Shown: positions 42,379 to 52,284, counted from the stretch's first letter. The stretch is DNA of 64,000 nucleotides from Polynucleobacter brandtiae (GCF_002797575.1 NZ_PGTX01000004.1:1-64000); one strand, 5' to 3'. Numbers and translations: made by a program. The notes: a model not told the origin generated them from the sequence alone.

Positions 42379-43490
42379 TTGCTAGTCAAAAAGGCGGGCA
42401 GTTGACGGCGCCACCATTTCAATGAAGGGTTGATTCGATTTCGAATCAGTAAATAAGCGATGCAAAAAGCGAGCACATGAATTGGCCATACACCCACCGA
42501 TGCATTCACTTTCCCTTGGGCTACAAAATTTTGCGTTAAGTTCAATAAATTACTATAGATGAGATAAATCAATACCGCATAGAACATCGCTGTATAGCTT
42601 CCAAGTCTGGGGTTGACATAGGCTAGTGGAATGGCAATTAACACCAAGCCAAGCGCCATTAAGGGTAGCCCAATGCGCCACAACAGTTCCGCTCTATTTG
42701 CATTAATAACACTGGGATTCTGATCGCCAATTAATTCAGAAATCATTTTCTCTCTATCCCGAGGTGGCGGGTCTAAGACCTCTTTGTTATAAATATTAGT
42801 GGTGTACTCTGAAAACTCTAAAATTCTAAAGTCAGGTTGAGTTGGCATGCCCTCATAGCGCCTACCATGATTGAGTACGATCGACTTATCACCATTACCC
42901 ACATTCTGTATAAAGCCGGTAGAGGCAACCGCAATGCTCAGCCGTCCATTTTTTGTTTCGGCTGCAAAAATGTTTTTTACCTCACTTTTATCAATATCCA
43001 ACGCTTCGATAAAAAACACCCGTCCTGCCTTAGCTGATTCTCTAAATTGCCCCGCAGCAACCATGGACACATCACTACGTTGCTGAAAGCGCTGGCTAAT
43101 TAGAGTGGATTCACGGTTAGCCCAAGGCCAAACAAATAATGCGAGTAAGGCGATGATGATGATTAGAGGGGCTGCAAACTGAAGAATAGGTCGGATGAGG
43201 TTGGCAACACTTAGTCCGCTTGCAAACCACACAATCATTTCTGAATCTTTATACCAGCGTACCAGCACAATCAAAACGGCGACAAATAGGGAGACAGTGA
43301 GTAGTACCGCCATATACCCCAGGGTAGCTAGGGCAATCAGCACAAGCGCATCCTCTGGGTTTACCGCACCGTTAGCAGCAAAACCTAGAATTCGGATTAC
43401 TAACGTCGTAATCATGATGGTGACCAAGACCAAAAAGACGCCACCAGTGGTAAAACTGAGCTCGCGGCGAAGGGACTGGTGAAAAATCAT
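42375..43490 (-). CDS. lptF: LPS export permease LptF
   Basis: Partner permease of LptG in the LPS transport complex. The 371 residues show the same plan of three N-terminal helices, a periplasmic domain and three C-terminal helices. It begins SLRRELSFTTGGVFLVLV and contains RVFFIEALD in the periplasmic part. It is first gene of lptF-lptG and is divergent from pepA, the usual arrangement in proteobacteria. Confidence 0.93.
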   Translation of the reverse strand: MIFHQSLRRELSFTTGGVFLVLVTIMITTLVIRILGFAANGAVNPEDALVLIALATLGYMAVLLTVSLFVAVLIVLVRWYKDSEMIVWFASGLSVANLIRPILQFAAPLIIIIALLALFVWPWANRESTLISQRFQQRSDVSMVAAGQFRESAKAGRVFFIEALDIDKSEVKNIFAAETKNGRLSIAVASTGFIQNVGNGDKSIVLNHGRRYEGMPTQPDFRILEFSEYTTNIYNKEVLDPPPRDREKMISELIGDQNPSVINANRAELLWRIGLPLMALGLVLIAIPLAYVNPRLGSYTAMFYAVLIYLIYSNLLNLTQNFVAQGKVNASVGVWPIHVLAFCIAYLLIRNRINPSLKWWRRQLPAFLTSK

Positions 43491-43624
43491 ATTGGAGTGT
43501 GGGTGGTGGCTGTAGTAATTTGGGTGTTTATTGGCTCAGTCAGGAAGTGAAACCTCATGTCGGAGGATAATGGATAAATACAAATTTTCCTCTTTGAATT
43601 GACTTAAAAATACTGCCTGAGACC

Positions 43625-45223
43625 ATGACTATTCAATTTAGTAGCAAGATTTTCTCCAAAGCCGACATCAGTCACCCTAAACAACTGAAGGCTGGGCTAT
43701 CAACCCTATTGGCCCAGTCCACGGATTGTTTGGTTTTGGCGTACTCAAAACTGGACCTGGAGGCTTTTGGTGCGCCTAAGGCTAAATCGGGTCTTCTTTC
43801 TGAGTTAGACCTGTTGTTAGGGGGGTCAGTGACCCATGCCAATCTTGTGGGAGATTTGGATGGCCAATCAGCCTCCGTCTGTAACTTGCGTGCAGATAAA
43901 TCATGGGCTTTAAGCGGCACTAAGGCAAAACGCATTCTCTTGATTTGCCTTGGAGATACAGCCAAAGCACCTGAGCGCAATCTTAATGCCTATTCAAAGA
44001 TTGCCCGCGCAGCACTCAAGCAGCTCAGCGGCGGCTCTATTCAAAATGCTTTGTGGTTTGTTCCTAGCTTTGCGATGGGGCACCGTGTGGATTTTATTGC
44101 CGAGGAAGTGCGTTTGACGATTCAATATGCGGGGGACCAAGCATATCGTTTTGGGGTCCGACAGCCGGCCTTGAAATTTAAAGCTAAAGATAAGGCTGAT
44201 ACCTTTAATTATTTGACCTTTGCCGGTAATGATGCCTGCGCCAAAGAGATGAGAGCGGCCGTGTTAGAGGGCGCTGCGATCGTTGAGGGGATGCACTTAG
44301 CTAAAGATTTAGGAAACTTACCGCCTAATATTTGCACTCCTACCTATCTAGGTAAGACTGCACAAGGCTTAAGCAAGAAAACGGGACTAAAAGTAGAGGT
44401 TCTAGGCCGCAAGCAAATCGAAGCGCTAGGAATGGGTTCTTTTTTATCGGTTGCCCAGGGTTCTGATATGCCGCCACAATTTATTGTGATGCGTCATCAG
44501 GGCGGTAAAGTGGGTGAAGCCCCGATCGTATTGGTGGGCAAGGGCATTACCTTTGATACGGGTGGCATCTCTTTGAAGCCTGGCGAAGCCATGGATGAGA
44601 TGAAGTACGACATGTGTGGGGCTGCATCTGTGATTGGTACGATGTACACCGCTGCATTATTGAAGTTAAAAAAGAATGTCATCGGCGTTATTCCAACTTG
44701 TGAAAATATGCCCTCTGGTCAAGCTACGCGTCCGGGCGATATTGTGAAAAGTATGTCGGGTCAAACAATTGAGATTCTCAATACGGATGCAGAGGGTCGT
44801 TTAATTTTGTGTGATGCACTCACGTATGTCGAGCGCTTTAAGCCTAAAGCCGTCATCGACGTGGCAACCTTAACGGGCGCGTGCATTATTGCGTTGGGGC
44901 ATGTACATAGTGGCGTATTTTCAGATGATGAGGGTTTAGTGAGTGCGCTTACTAAGGCTGGGTGTGCCTCTTTAGACACCGTGTGGCGCCTTCCTTTGGA
45001 TGCTGCTTATCATGAGCAACTGAAATCGAATTTTGCAGATGTAGCAAACATCGGCGGTCGTCCTGCGGGAAGCGTGACTGCAGCATGCTTCCTTTCTCGT
45101 TTTACCGAGAAATACAAGTGGGCGCATTTAGACATTGCGGGTACTGCATGGAAAAGTGGCGCCGCAAAAGGGGCTACCGGTCGCCCAGTTCCGCTGCTAG
45201 TCAATTATTTACTCGGCCAGTAA
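43625..45223 (+). CDS. pepA: Leucyl aminopeptidase PepA (M17 family)
   Basis: Cytosolic dizinc/manganese aminopeptidase; PepA can also bind DNA in some bacteria. The 532 residues end with the catalytic M17 domain, containing VGKGITFDTGGISLKPGEAM, the signature NTDAEGRL and VATLTGACIIALG. Its N-terminal domain is slightly longer than the E. coli protein. It is divergent from lptF and followed by holC 6 bp later, a common betaproteobacterial pairing. Confidence 0.95.
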   Translation: MTIQFSSKIFSKADISHPKQLKAGLSTLLAQSTDCLVLAYSKLDLEAFGAPKAKSGLLSELDLLLGGSVTHANLVGDLDGQSASVCNLRADKSWALSGTKAKRILLICLGDTAKAPERNLNAYSKIARAALKQLSGGSIQNALWFVPSFAMGHRVDFIAEEVRLTIQYAGDQAYRFGVRQPALKFKAKDKADTFNYLTFAGNDACAKEMRAAVLEGAAIVEGMHLAKDLGNLPPNICTPTYLGKTAQGLSKKTGLKVEVLGRKQIEALGMGSFLSVAQGSDMPPQFIVMRHQGGKVGEAPIVLVGKGITFDTGGISLKPGEAMDEMKYDMCGAASVIGTMYTAALLKLKKNVIGVIPTCENMPSGQATRPGDIVKSMSGQTIEILNTDAEGRLILCDALTYVERFKPKAVIDVATLTGACIIALGHVHSGVFSDDEGLVSALTKAGCASLDTVWRLPLDAAYHEQLKSNFADVANIGGRPAGSVTAACFLSRFTEKYKWAHLDIAGTAWKSGAAKGATGRPVPLLVNYLLGQ

Positions 45224-45229
45224 ATACTG

Positions 45230-45694
45230 ATGGCACGCATAGACTTTCATAGCAATGTGAGCAACAAGCTGGAATATGCTTGCCGCTTAACTCGTAAGAT
45301 TTGGAGTGCCACCCCTACTGGGCAGCCCGTTAGAAATATCGTGTTGGTGGGCGAGAAGGCCGATCTGATGCAGTTGGATGAACTGCTCTGGACATTCGGG
45401 GCCAGTGAATTTTTGCCACATTGTTTTATTGAAGATGATGCTGCTGCTGAAACACCTATTGTGCTGACGCACGATTTTTCTTCACCTGCTTTAGCAAATG
45501 TGCCCCATGCGGATGTCTTGATTCATCTCGGCATGCGTATGCCAAAAGACGTGGCTGCATTAGCTACGCGCTTTCCTAGAATTGTGGAAGTCGTCACTGT
45601 TCATGACGCAGAGCGTTTGGCTGGGCGCGAGCGCTATAAAGCCTATCGTGACTTGGGCCATGAATTGCATAATTTCGACCAATCCAAGGTTTGA
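45230..45694 (+). CDS. holC: DNA polymerase III chi subunit
   Basis: Clamp-loader accessory subunit that links the replisome to single-strand binding protein. The 154 residues have the family pattern ARIDFHSNVSNKLEYACRLTRK near the start and the VLVGEKADLMQLDELLWTF segment. Position right after pepA supports the call. The alpha subunit gene dnaE is elsewhere in this window. Confidence 0.9.
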   Translation: MARIDFHSNVSNKLEYACRLTRKIWSATPTGQPVRNIVLVGEKADLMQLDELLWTFGASEFLPHCFIEDDAAAETPIVLTHDFSSPALANVPHADVLIHLGMRMPKDVAALATRFPRIVEVVTVHDAERLAGRERYKAYRDLGHELHNFDQSKV

Positions 45695-45716
45695 TAGTCT
45701 CTAGCTAGGCCTTTCT

Positions 45717-46517
45717 ATGTTGATACATCCCCAGTTTGATCCCGCCGCATTGCGTATTGGCTCATTTGCTATTCATTGGTATGGTCTGATGTATCTCTTG
45801 GCTTTTATGCAATTCTTATTATTAGGGCGATTGCGTATTCGCGCCTCTCAATATCAAGTGCTAGGCTGGACCTACAAAGACTTAGAGGATCTTTTATTTG
45901 CAGGCGTACTCGGGGTAGTCCTTGGAGGGCGTTTGGGTTACACCTTGTTTTATATGCCTGGCTACTATTTTGAAAACCCACTCAGCATTCTTAAAATATG
46001 GGAAGGCGGCATGTCTTTTCATGGTGGCCTATTAGGTGTGTTGGCAGCATTACTTTGGTTTGCTCGCCGCCGAAAGGTCCCCTTCTTTTTTGTTAGCGAT
46101 CTCGTAGCTCCACTGGTCCCATTTGGATTAGCATTTGGCCGCCTTGGAAACTTCATCAACGGCGAGCTATGGGGTCGGCCAACAGATTTACCTTGGGCTA
46201 TGGTGTTTCCCATGGTGGATTCAGTTGCACGCCATCCTTCGCAGCTCTATCAACTCTTTGGGGAGGGTCTTTGTCTGGGTGTCTTGCTTTGGATGTATTC
46301 AAGTAAACCGCGCAGAGTGGGGCAGGTGTCGGGTTTTTTCCTACTGGGTTATGGTGTCTGCCGATTCTTGGCTGAATTTGCGAGAGAGCCCGATGCTTTT
46401 TTAGGTCTCTTGGGCTTCGGTCTCTCGATGGGTCAATGGCTTTCTCTCCCAATGATTGTTCTGGGTGTTTACCTGATTGCGGGCAATAGTACGAAAAAAG
46501 CGCTTATCAGAAGTTAA
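45717..46517 (+). CDS. lgt: Prolipoprotein diacylglyceryl transferase
   Basis: Membrane enzyme that transfers diacylglycerol to the lipobox cysteine of prolipoproteins, the first step of lipoprotein maturation. The 266 residues have about seven helices, the FHGGLLGVL segment and the signature [14 protein letters not shown], which hold catalytic residues. It starts 22 bp after holC. Confidence 0.95.
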   Translation: MLIHPQFDPAALRIGSFAIHWYGLMYLLAFMQFLLLGRLRIRASQYQVLGWTYKDLEDLLFAGVLGVVLGGRLGYTLFYMPGYYFENPLSILKIWEGGMSFHGGLLGVLAALLWFARRRKVPFFFVSDLVAPLVPFGLAFGRLGNFINGELWGRPTDLPWAMVFPMVDSVARHPSQLYQLFGEGLCLGVLLWMYSSKPRRVGQVSGFFLLGYGVCRFLAEFAREPDAFLGLLGFGLSMGQWLSLPMIVLGVYLIAGNSTKKALIRS

Positions 46518-46632
46518 ATAGTGAGATTTTTAGATCTTTTGTAGTTAAAATCCATGAAATCAGTGAATTCCCACAGAGAATCCTCTATTTGCACTTGTAT
46601 CGCTTTAATTCACCCTCAATTGAGAGAATGAC

Positions 46633-47937
46633 ATGCTGGAAAAGTTAACCAAAGCCCGCAATCTATCGAAAGCAAACAATGCAATCAAGCGCCTAATATC
46701 TGAGCGCGGAGAATCAAATGCGCTGAGCATGGCTGATGATGTTGTGAATAACTATCGAAAATTAACAAAAGATCAACACGGATCCTTTTTTGCGTTTTTA
46801 TTTGAGAAGCTCAATCCTCAGGCAGATGCAGTTTTAAAGGCTGCTCAAAATTTTTCTGCGGACTCGAGCGCACGCAACTATATCCAATTACAAAAGGTTT
46901 CTGAATCACCACGACAGGAATTTTTTCGTCGCTTAAACCGAGCTAGTCACGGTACTGCTTCAGTAGTGCAGATGCGACGCGACTTATTGCAGCTGCTCGA
47001 TAAGAGACCGGAGTTAGCCGCAGTAGATTTTGATATACGACATTTGCTCTCGTCTTGGTTTAACCCAGGCTTTCTGAAGATGCATCGGGTGGACTGGAAG
47101 TCACCAGCTGATGTGCTGGAGAAACTAATTAAGCATGAGGCAGTGCATGCCATTGATGGCTGGGATGACTTACGCCGTCGCCTACAGCCCGACCGTCGTT
47201 GCTTTGCGTTCTTTCATCCCCAATTACCGAGTGAACCTCTTATCTTTGTGGAGGTGGCACTACTACCGGATATTCCTACGGTGATCACACCTTTGGTGGA
47301 TAAAAGAGCGGAAACGGTAGACCAAGTTTCTCAATATAAAGTGGCCGTTTTTTATTCTATTAGTAACTGTGAGCCTGGCTTACGTGGCGTGTCGATGGGT
47401 AACTTTTTAATCAAACGGGTGGCAGAGCAGTTGCATGCCGAATTTCCGGCAATCAAAACCTTTGTCACGCTTTCCCCAATCCCTGGGTTTATTGATTGGA
47501 TTGCTGCAGGTGCAAATCTAGGCGATGGTGTTCCTGCTGAGCGTTTGAAGCCAAATCTCAAGACAGCACGTGATGCCGCTTTAGCTGTGCTTCAGTTAGA
47601 AAGCAAGTCCTGGAGTGAGCGCCTGTCTGCCGGCTGGCATCCTGATTTGGCTACTGAAAAAGAGAAAGAGGCGCTAATGTGTTTGGCAAGCATTTATTTA
47701 GGGCTTGCGTCGACCGGGCGAAATGGCAATCCGGTTGCCAAATTCCACTTGGGCAATGGCGCTAAATTGCACCTCATTAACTGGGCAGGAGATCTGTCGC
47801 GTAAGGGCCTGCGTCAATCTGCCGGGCTCATGGTGAACTATCTTTATGACTTAGGTAGTGTCGAGGATAATCACGAGCGTTTCGCTGATGGTGAAATCGT
47901 GTTTTCAAGGGCGGTAGGGCGTCTTATGGCTCCTTAG
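46633..47937 (+). CDS. Malonyl-CoA decarboxylase
   Basis: Decarboxylates malonyl-CoA to acetyl-CoA. The 434-residue protein has an N-terminal helical domain (to about residue 165) and a GNAT-fold catalytic domain with FHPQLPSEPLIFVEVAL, the acyl-CoA site SNCEPGLRGVSMGNFLIK and TLSPIPGFIDW. It is the MatA-type soluble enzyme, not the multi-subunit biotin or mdc systems. A malonyl-CoA synthetase gene lies two genes downstream, giving a malonate-to-acetyl-CoA path. Confidence 0.92.
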   Translation: MLEKLTKARNLSKANNAIKRLISERGESNALSMADDVVNNYRKLTKDQHGSFFAFLFEKLNPQADAVLKAAQNFSADSSARNYIQLQKVSESPRQEFFRRLNRASHGTASVVQMRRDLLQLLDKRPELAAVDFDIRHLLSSWFNPGFLKMHRVDWKSPADVLEKLIKHEAVHAIDGWDDLRRRLQPDRRCFAFFHPQLPSEPLIFVEVALLPDIPTVITPLVDKRAETVDQVSQYKVAVFYSISNCEPGLRGVSMGNFLIKRVAEQLHAEFPAIKTFVTLSPIPGFIDWIAAGANLGDGVPAERLKPNLKTARDAALAVLQLESKSWSERLSAGWHPDLATEKEKEALMCLASIYLGLASTGRNGNPVAKFHLGNGAKLHLINWAGDLSRKGLRQSAGLMVNYLYDLGSVEDNHERFADGEIVFSRAVGRLMAP

Positions 47938-48087
47938 AGGCCTCTAATGAAATAAGTGTTTTTGTTTGTGTTAACCCTTAGCGATGCTATTCCTATTTAG
48001 GATAAGTCCCGATTAGAATGTGGGGTACAGAAGTTTTTTGTTTAAAGAAAATCAACAACTTAGTTGATAAAAAGATAGGAGATAGAC

Positions 48088-49086
48088 ATGTTTAATCAAG
48101 TCAGTAAGCTTTCCATATTTTCATTTGGTAAATTAAAAAAGGCTTTATTTTTAATCTGCGCAATCCCATTGACCGTCATGGCTCAAGAGTGGCCCAATAA
48201 GCCAATTACTTTTGTTGTCCCATTTCCAGCTGGTGGCGGTACCGACGCTTTTGCTCGACCATTAGCCAATCAGCTTACCAAGCAGTTAGGCAAGCAAATC
48301 ATTATTGATAACCGTGGCGGTGCAGGTGGTACCTTAGGCGCTTCCATTGCAGCCAAGGCGGCCCCTGATGGCTACAGTTTTTTTGTTGGCGCAGCGCATC
48401 ATGCAATTGCACCATCTATGTATCCCAATCTTGACTACGACATTGAGAAGAGTTTTATTCCGGTTGCAATGATTGCAAACCCACCCCAAGTCATTGTGGT
48501 GAATCCCAAAAATGTACAGGCTAAAAACTTAAAAGAATTTATCGAGCTGCTGAAAAAGAATCCTGGTAAGTTTAATTATGCGAGTGCCGGTAATGGGTCA
48601 TCACACCACTTGGCTGGCGAGCAATTTAAAATGCTAACCAAGACATTCATTACCCATATTCCTTACCGTGGTGCAGGCCCCGCAATGCAAGACCTGATTG
48701 CTGGTCAAGTGGATGTTGAGTTTGATGGCCTGGGCTCTTCTGCTCCACAAATTAAAAACGGTGCCATTGTTGCTTTGGCTGTAGCCTCACAAAAGCGCGC
48801 ACCTGGTTTTCCAAACGTGCCAACTGCAGCGGAAGCTGGGTTGGTTGGGTATGAGGTTTCTACTTGGTACGGTATATTTGCACCTAAAGGTACACCACAA
48901 CCTATCGTCGACAAAATGATTGCTGAGATTCAGAAAGCAATCAATACCCCTGAACTGAAGACTATCTGGACTAATAATGGCTCTGACACTCCGAATTTAA
49001 CAGGGGAAGCATTTGGTAAATTTGTTTCTGCGGATATTAAGCGTTGGGCTTCCGTTGCTAAGGCCTCTGGCGCTAAGCTTGATTAA
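48088..49086 (+). CDS. Bug/TctC-type periplasmic solute-binding protein
   Basis: A 332-residue Bug-family protein of the tripartite tricarboxylate transporter class. A signal peptide ends near residue 33 (VMAQ). The mature part begins EWPNKPITFVVPFPAGGGTDAFARP, the family hallmark, with only its central portion quoted here as PFPAGGGTDAFARP. It probably binds a carboxylate; its place between malonyl-CoA decarboxylase and synthetase suggests malonate. No TctA or TctB membrane subunits are coded nearby, so it must use partners from elsewhere or act only as a sensor. Confidence 0.9.
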   Translation: MFNQVSKLSIFSFGKLKKALFLICAIPLTVMAQEWPNKPITFVVPFPAGGGTDAFARPLANQLTKQLGKQIIIDNRGGAGGTLGASIAAKAAPDGYSFFVGAAHHAIAPSMYPNLDYDIEKSFIPVAMIANPPQVIVVNPKNVQAKNLKEFIELLKKNPGKFNYASAGNGSSHHLAGEQFKMLTKTFITHIPYRGAGPAMQDLIAGQVDVEFDGLGSSAPQIKNGAIVALAVASQKRAPGFPNVPTAAEAGLVGYEVSTWYGIFAPKGTPQPIVDKMIAEIQKAINTPELKTIWTNNGSDTPNLTGEAFGKFVSADIKRWASVAKASGAKLD

Positions 49087-49120
49087 TGATTTGATTTAAC
49101 TGACTGGTTTTGAGGCTCTT

Positions 49121-50644
49121 ATGAATTTATATTCTCTCTTGGAAAAAGGTTTTCCAAAAGACAAGCAAGCATGTGCACTAGAAACGCATGATGGACTGTA
49201 TTACTCCTGGAGCGATCTAGAGCGTGCTACTGCCAAGATGGCGAATTTTTTAAAGAGCCTCAAACTGCCAGCTGGTTCACGTATTGCAGCGCAAGTTGAA
49301 AAGTCCCCTGAGGCACTGTTTCTTTATCTGGCTACTGTTAAAGCGGGCTATGTTTATTTGCCTCTGAATACGGCATATCAAGCCGCAGAGATTCAATACT
49401 TTATCGAAAATGCTGAGCCTGCCGTGATGGTTTGCAGTAGTAAGAATTTCTCCTGGGTTTCTAAAGTCGCTTTTAAAGCGGGTACTATGCGGGTCTTTAC
49501 GTTGGATGAGGATCGTACGGGAACCTTGTTAGAGCGTTGTACTAATCAAAGTGACCAGTTCAAAACAGTACCCGTTAAGGATGATGATTTAGCTGCCATC
49601 TTGTATACCTCCGGTACCACTGGCCGCAGTAAAGGCGCGATGCTGACCCATCGGAATCTAGGCAGTAATGCACAGGTTTTGCAAAAATTCTGGGGCTGGA
49701 AAAAGGGCGATGTTTTATTGCATGCGCTCCCTATTTTCCATGTGCACGGTTTGTTTGTTGCTGCTCATGGCGCATTAATCAACGGTAGCAAAATGATTTG
49801 GTTGCCACGTTTAGACACAGCGCAACTCATTCATCACATGCCAAATTCTACTGTCATGATGGGTGTGCCTACCTTTTATGTGCGCTTGTTAGCGGATAAA
49901 GGGTTTACTAAGCAGGTTACAAGCAATATGCGGTTATTTGTTTCTGGATCTGCGCCGCTACTGACAGAAACTTTTAATACCTTTAAAGAAGTAATTGGCC
50001 AGCCCATACTTGAGCGTTACGGCATGAGTGAGACTGTGATGTTGGTCTCTAATCCTTATAAGGGAAGTCGTATAGGCGGTTCAGTTGGCTTGCCTTTACC
50101 AGGAGTGAAGGTTCGGGTGGTGAATGAAAATAACAAGCCTTGTGGTCCAAATGAAATTGGCAGTATTCAGGTAAAGGGTCCGAATATATTTAAGGGTTAC
50201 TGGCGCATGCCTGAAAAGACAGCTGAAGAATTTACTAAGGATGGCTGGTTTAAGACGGGTGATGTCGGTCGCTGGGGTGGCGCTGCTAATGGTGGTACTG
50301 CACCCAAGGATTATTTATGTATTGTTGGGCGCAGTAAAGATCTGATTATTTCTGGTGGCTATAACGTCTACCCAAAAGAAATTGAGAGCTTTATTGACGA
50401 TATGGATGGTGTTGATGAGAGCGCAGTAATTGGCATTCCGCATCCTGATTTTGGTGAGGCAGTGATGGCGGTGGTCGTTCCAAAGAAGGGTGCTAAGTTA
50501 GATCCTCAGGCGATGATTGCTACCCTGAAAACGCAGATTGCTAACTTTAAGATCCCTAAGCGCTTAGAAGTAGTTTCTGACTTGCCTCGCAACGCTATGG
50601 GTAAAGTTCAAAAGAACATTCTGCGCGAGCAATACACTAGCTAG
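49121..50644 (+). CDS. matB: Malonyl-CoA synthetase (MatB-like acyl-CoA synthetase)
   Basis: ANL-family ligase that activates malonate with ATP and CoA. The 507 residues have the P-loop LYTSGTTGRSKGAML near residue 162, the motif LERYGMSE, the hinge GRSKDLIISGGYNVYP and the C-terminal catalytic lysine in NAMGKVQK. MatB identity is supported by the malonyl-CoA decarboxylase gene just upstream; another short-chain acid is the alternative. It ends 13 bp from the convergent permease gene. Confidence 0.88.
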   Translation: MNLYSLLEKGFPKDKQACALETHDGLYYSWSDLERATAKMANFLKSLKLPAGSRIAAQVEKSPEALFLYLATVKAGYVYLPLNTAYQAAEIQYFIENAEPAVMVCSSKNFSWVSKVAFKAGTMRVFTLDEDRTGTLLERCTNQSDQFKTVPVKDDDLAAILYTSGTTGRSKGAMLTHRNLGSNAQVLQKFWGWKKGDVLLHALPIFHVHGLFVAAHGALINGSKMIWLPRLDTAQLIHHMPNSTVMMGVPTFYVRLLADKGFTKQVTSNMRLFVSGSAPLLTETFNTFKEVIGQPILERYGMSETVMLVSNPYKGSRIGGSVGLPLPGVKVRVVNENNKPCGPNEIGSIQVKGPNIFKGYWRMPEKTAEEFTKDGWFKTGDVGRWGGAANGGTAPKDYLCIVGRSKDLIISGGYNVYPKEIESFIDDMDGVDESAVIGIPHPDFGEAVMAVVVPKKGAKLDPQAMIATLKTQIANFKIPKRLEVVSDLPRNAMGKVQKNILREQYTS

Positions 50645-50657
50645 TAGTCGGCACTAC

Positions 50658-51476
50658 TCAGAACCCAAATGCCTTGCGGCTTTCGTTAAACATGAAGGCC
50701 GCAAGCAAAAATAACATCACTCCAAAAATGCGTTTAAGCTGAGCAACATTGAGTTTTCGGGCCATTTTTGCACCTAATGGGGCGGTAAAAATACTCACTG
50801 CCACAATGCAGATGACTGCGGGTAAATAGACAAATCCGAGCGATCCTTCGGGTAGGTTTGGGTTACCCCAACTACCGTACATATACCCAATAGTGGCTGC
50901 CGCTGCAATTGGGAACCCAAGTCCTGAGGAGCTGGCCATTGCAGTGTGGGGTTTAACGTTACACCACAGCATAAATGGCACAGTTATAAATGCGCCACCC
51001 GCACCAACAAGACTTGCAATCACGCCTGTAAAAGCCCCAAAGGAAAAAAGCCCCAACCTTCCCGGCAACTCACGGCCAGCCGTAGGTTTTTTATTGATGA
51101 TCATTTGAACCGAGGTGTACACAATAAATAGGGCAAAGCAAAGGGATAACCAAGAGGTATTGATTGCCTCAAAAATTTCGCTACCACCCACTAGGCTACC
51201 AATAACTAAGCCCGGACTTAATGAGGCAACTAACTTCCAGTTTATTGATTGATGTTTGTGATGCGCCCATATGGCCGAAGTAGTGGTGAATAGAATGGTT
51301 GCCATACCTGTAGCAATAGCCATATGTACGATGATGTTTTGGCTGAATCCGAGGTGATTAAAAACCAAAATCATGAATGGCACCAATATCATGCCGCCGC
51401 CAATACCAAGCAGCCCAGCAAGAAAGCCAGAAATACTGCCACACAGCATTAGCATTGCAATGTCGCTTATTGACAT
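50658..51476 (-). CDS. TSUP-family (TauE/SafE) membrane permease
   Basis: A 272-residue membrane protein with two halves each starting with a glycine-rich helix pair (GLLGIGGGMILVPFM and SLVGAGGAFITVPFML), the hallmark of the TauE/SafE family of organic-sulfonate, sulfite or carboxylate permeases. The substrate cannot be read from the sequence. It lies directly downstream of 6S RNA on the same strand with almost no gap, so it may be expressed by read-through from the RNA gene. Unlike the TauE/SafE-like gene at 9355, it is a full-length TSUP protein. Confidence 0.88.
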   Translation of the reverse strand: MSISDIAMLMLCGSISGFLAGLLGIGGGMILVPFMILVFNHLGFSQNIIVHMAIATGMATILFTTTSAIWAHHKHQSINWKLVASLSPGLVIGSLVGGSEIFEAINTSWLSLCFALFIVYTSVQMIINKKPTAGRELPGRLGLFSFGAFTGVIASLVGAGGAFITVPFMLWCNVKPHTAMASSSGLGFPIAAAATIGYMYGSWGNPNLPEGSLGFVYLPAVICIVAVSIFTAPLGAKMARKLNVAQLKRIFGVMLFLLAAFMFNESRKAFGF

Positions 51477-51483
51477 GATGAAT

Positions 51484-51659
51484 TCCCCGCCTTGGCCGCT
51501 AGGCCGTCATCCCGAACCCTAAGGTTCAAGGTGGAGCGGCTACTCTGTTTTGGGTGCATTAAGAAATCCAGGGAGTGAACAACGCAAGGTTGCCACTGTG
51601 TAAGTTCAAAACGCTCACGCCCACAAGGTAAAAACCGTTCCTGATGCTTGCGCATCGGT
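51484..51659 (-). ncRNA. ssrS: 6S RNA
   Basis: The gap between zapA and the permease carries, on the minus strand, CACCTTGAACCTTAGGGTTC followed by a GC-rich closing arm, close to the E. coli 6S segment that holds CCUUGAACC-AAGGGUUC. 6S RNA binds sigma70 RNA polymerase and is released by pRNA synthesis. A central region with few internal pairs is seen between about 51540 and 51600. Location after zapA is the usual one. Both ends are approximate. Confidence 0.85.
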
Positions 51660-52028
51660 TCAAGGAACTATTGGCCTTGGCGAACCAGGCAGGGAAAGGG
51701 TTTGCATCAAAGCATCTACTTGATCTTCTAGGGAATGAATTTCATTTTGAAGACGCACCATCTCTTCTGGATTGGTATGCGATGAGGTGCTTTGAGCGGG
51801 TAGGGGTTGGGGACTACGTTGCAAGGCAATGAGGTCTCCAGCTATTTTGATTGCGGCCATCATACTGGCACGCTCTATGCTGCGGTTACCACCGTTGATT
51901 GCCAGCTGAATTTGTTCGTCTACCAACGTACAGGCAGCGCGCAACAAAGGCTCATGCTCCGTACTGGTAGCGAGTGTAATTTTTTGCCCTGCGAGGCTTA
52001 CTTCAATGCGTTGTTGGCTCATTGTCAT
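51660..52028 (-). CDS. zapA: Cell division protein ZapA
   Basis: Small FtsZ-bundling protein. The 122 residues start with RIEVSLAGQKITLATS, the globular ZapA head, then a long helix with KIAGDLIALQ and a coiled-coil (about residues 85-110). The start could be the ATG at 52028 or the one at 52022. It overlaps the upstream ZapB-like gene by 26 bp and its stop codon sits at the 5' edge of the 6S RNA gene. Confidence 0.92.
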   Translation of the reverse strand: MTMSQQRIEVSLAGQKITLATSTEHEPLLRAACTLVDEQIQLAINGGNRSIERASMMAAIKIAGDLIALQRSPQPLPAQSTSSHTNPEEMVRLQNEIHSLEDQVDALMQTLSLPGSPRPIVP

Positions 52029-52284
52029 CCTCTGGGGTGGTAGGTGTTAGGGCGTCACCAAGTAAATTCATTTGACGCGTATCACTTTGATCTGGTAACC
52101 GGCTTAGGATATGCTGAATGCGCTTCTGAGCATCCTCAATTTTAGCTTCCAGCTGCGCGCGCTCTTGATGCAAAGCCTTTACTGCTTGAGTAATCAGTTT
52201 TACCTTATTTGCTACGCGCTCAATAGACGTTGCAACATCAGTATCAACCTGATGGGGGGCGGTGAAGGGGATTTGCTCTTCCAT
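52003..52284 (-). CDS. ZapB-like/TIGR02449-type coiled-coil protein
   Basis: A 93-residue protein whose middle part (about residues 18-60) is one long amphipathic helix with heptads (VANKVKLITQAVKALHQERA), followed by an acidic tail. Such small coiled-coil genes sit before zapA in betaproteobacteria and are taken as ZapB-like Z-ring factors. The 26-bp overlap with zapA indicates translational coupling. The exact family assignment is tentative. Confidence 0.8.
   Translation of the reverse strand: MEEQIPFTAPHQVDTDVATSIERVANKVKLITQAVKALHQERAQLEAKIEDAQKRIQHILSRLPDQSDTRQMNLLGDALTPTTPEDDNEPTTH

Noticed and set aside
51807-52043. Plus-strand frame across zapA
   Set aside because: The minus-strand ZapA and ZapB-like proteins explain the region; the plus-strand product looks like nothing known.
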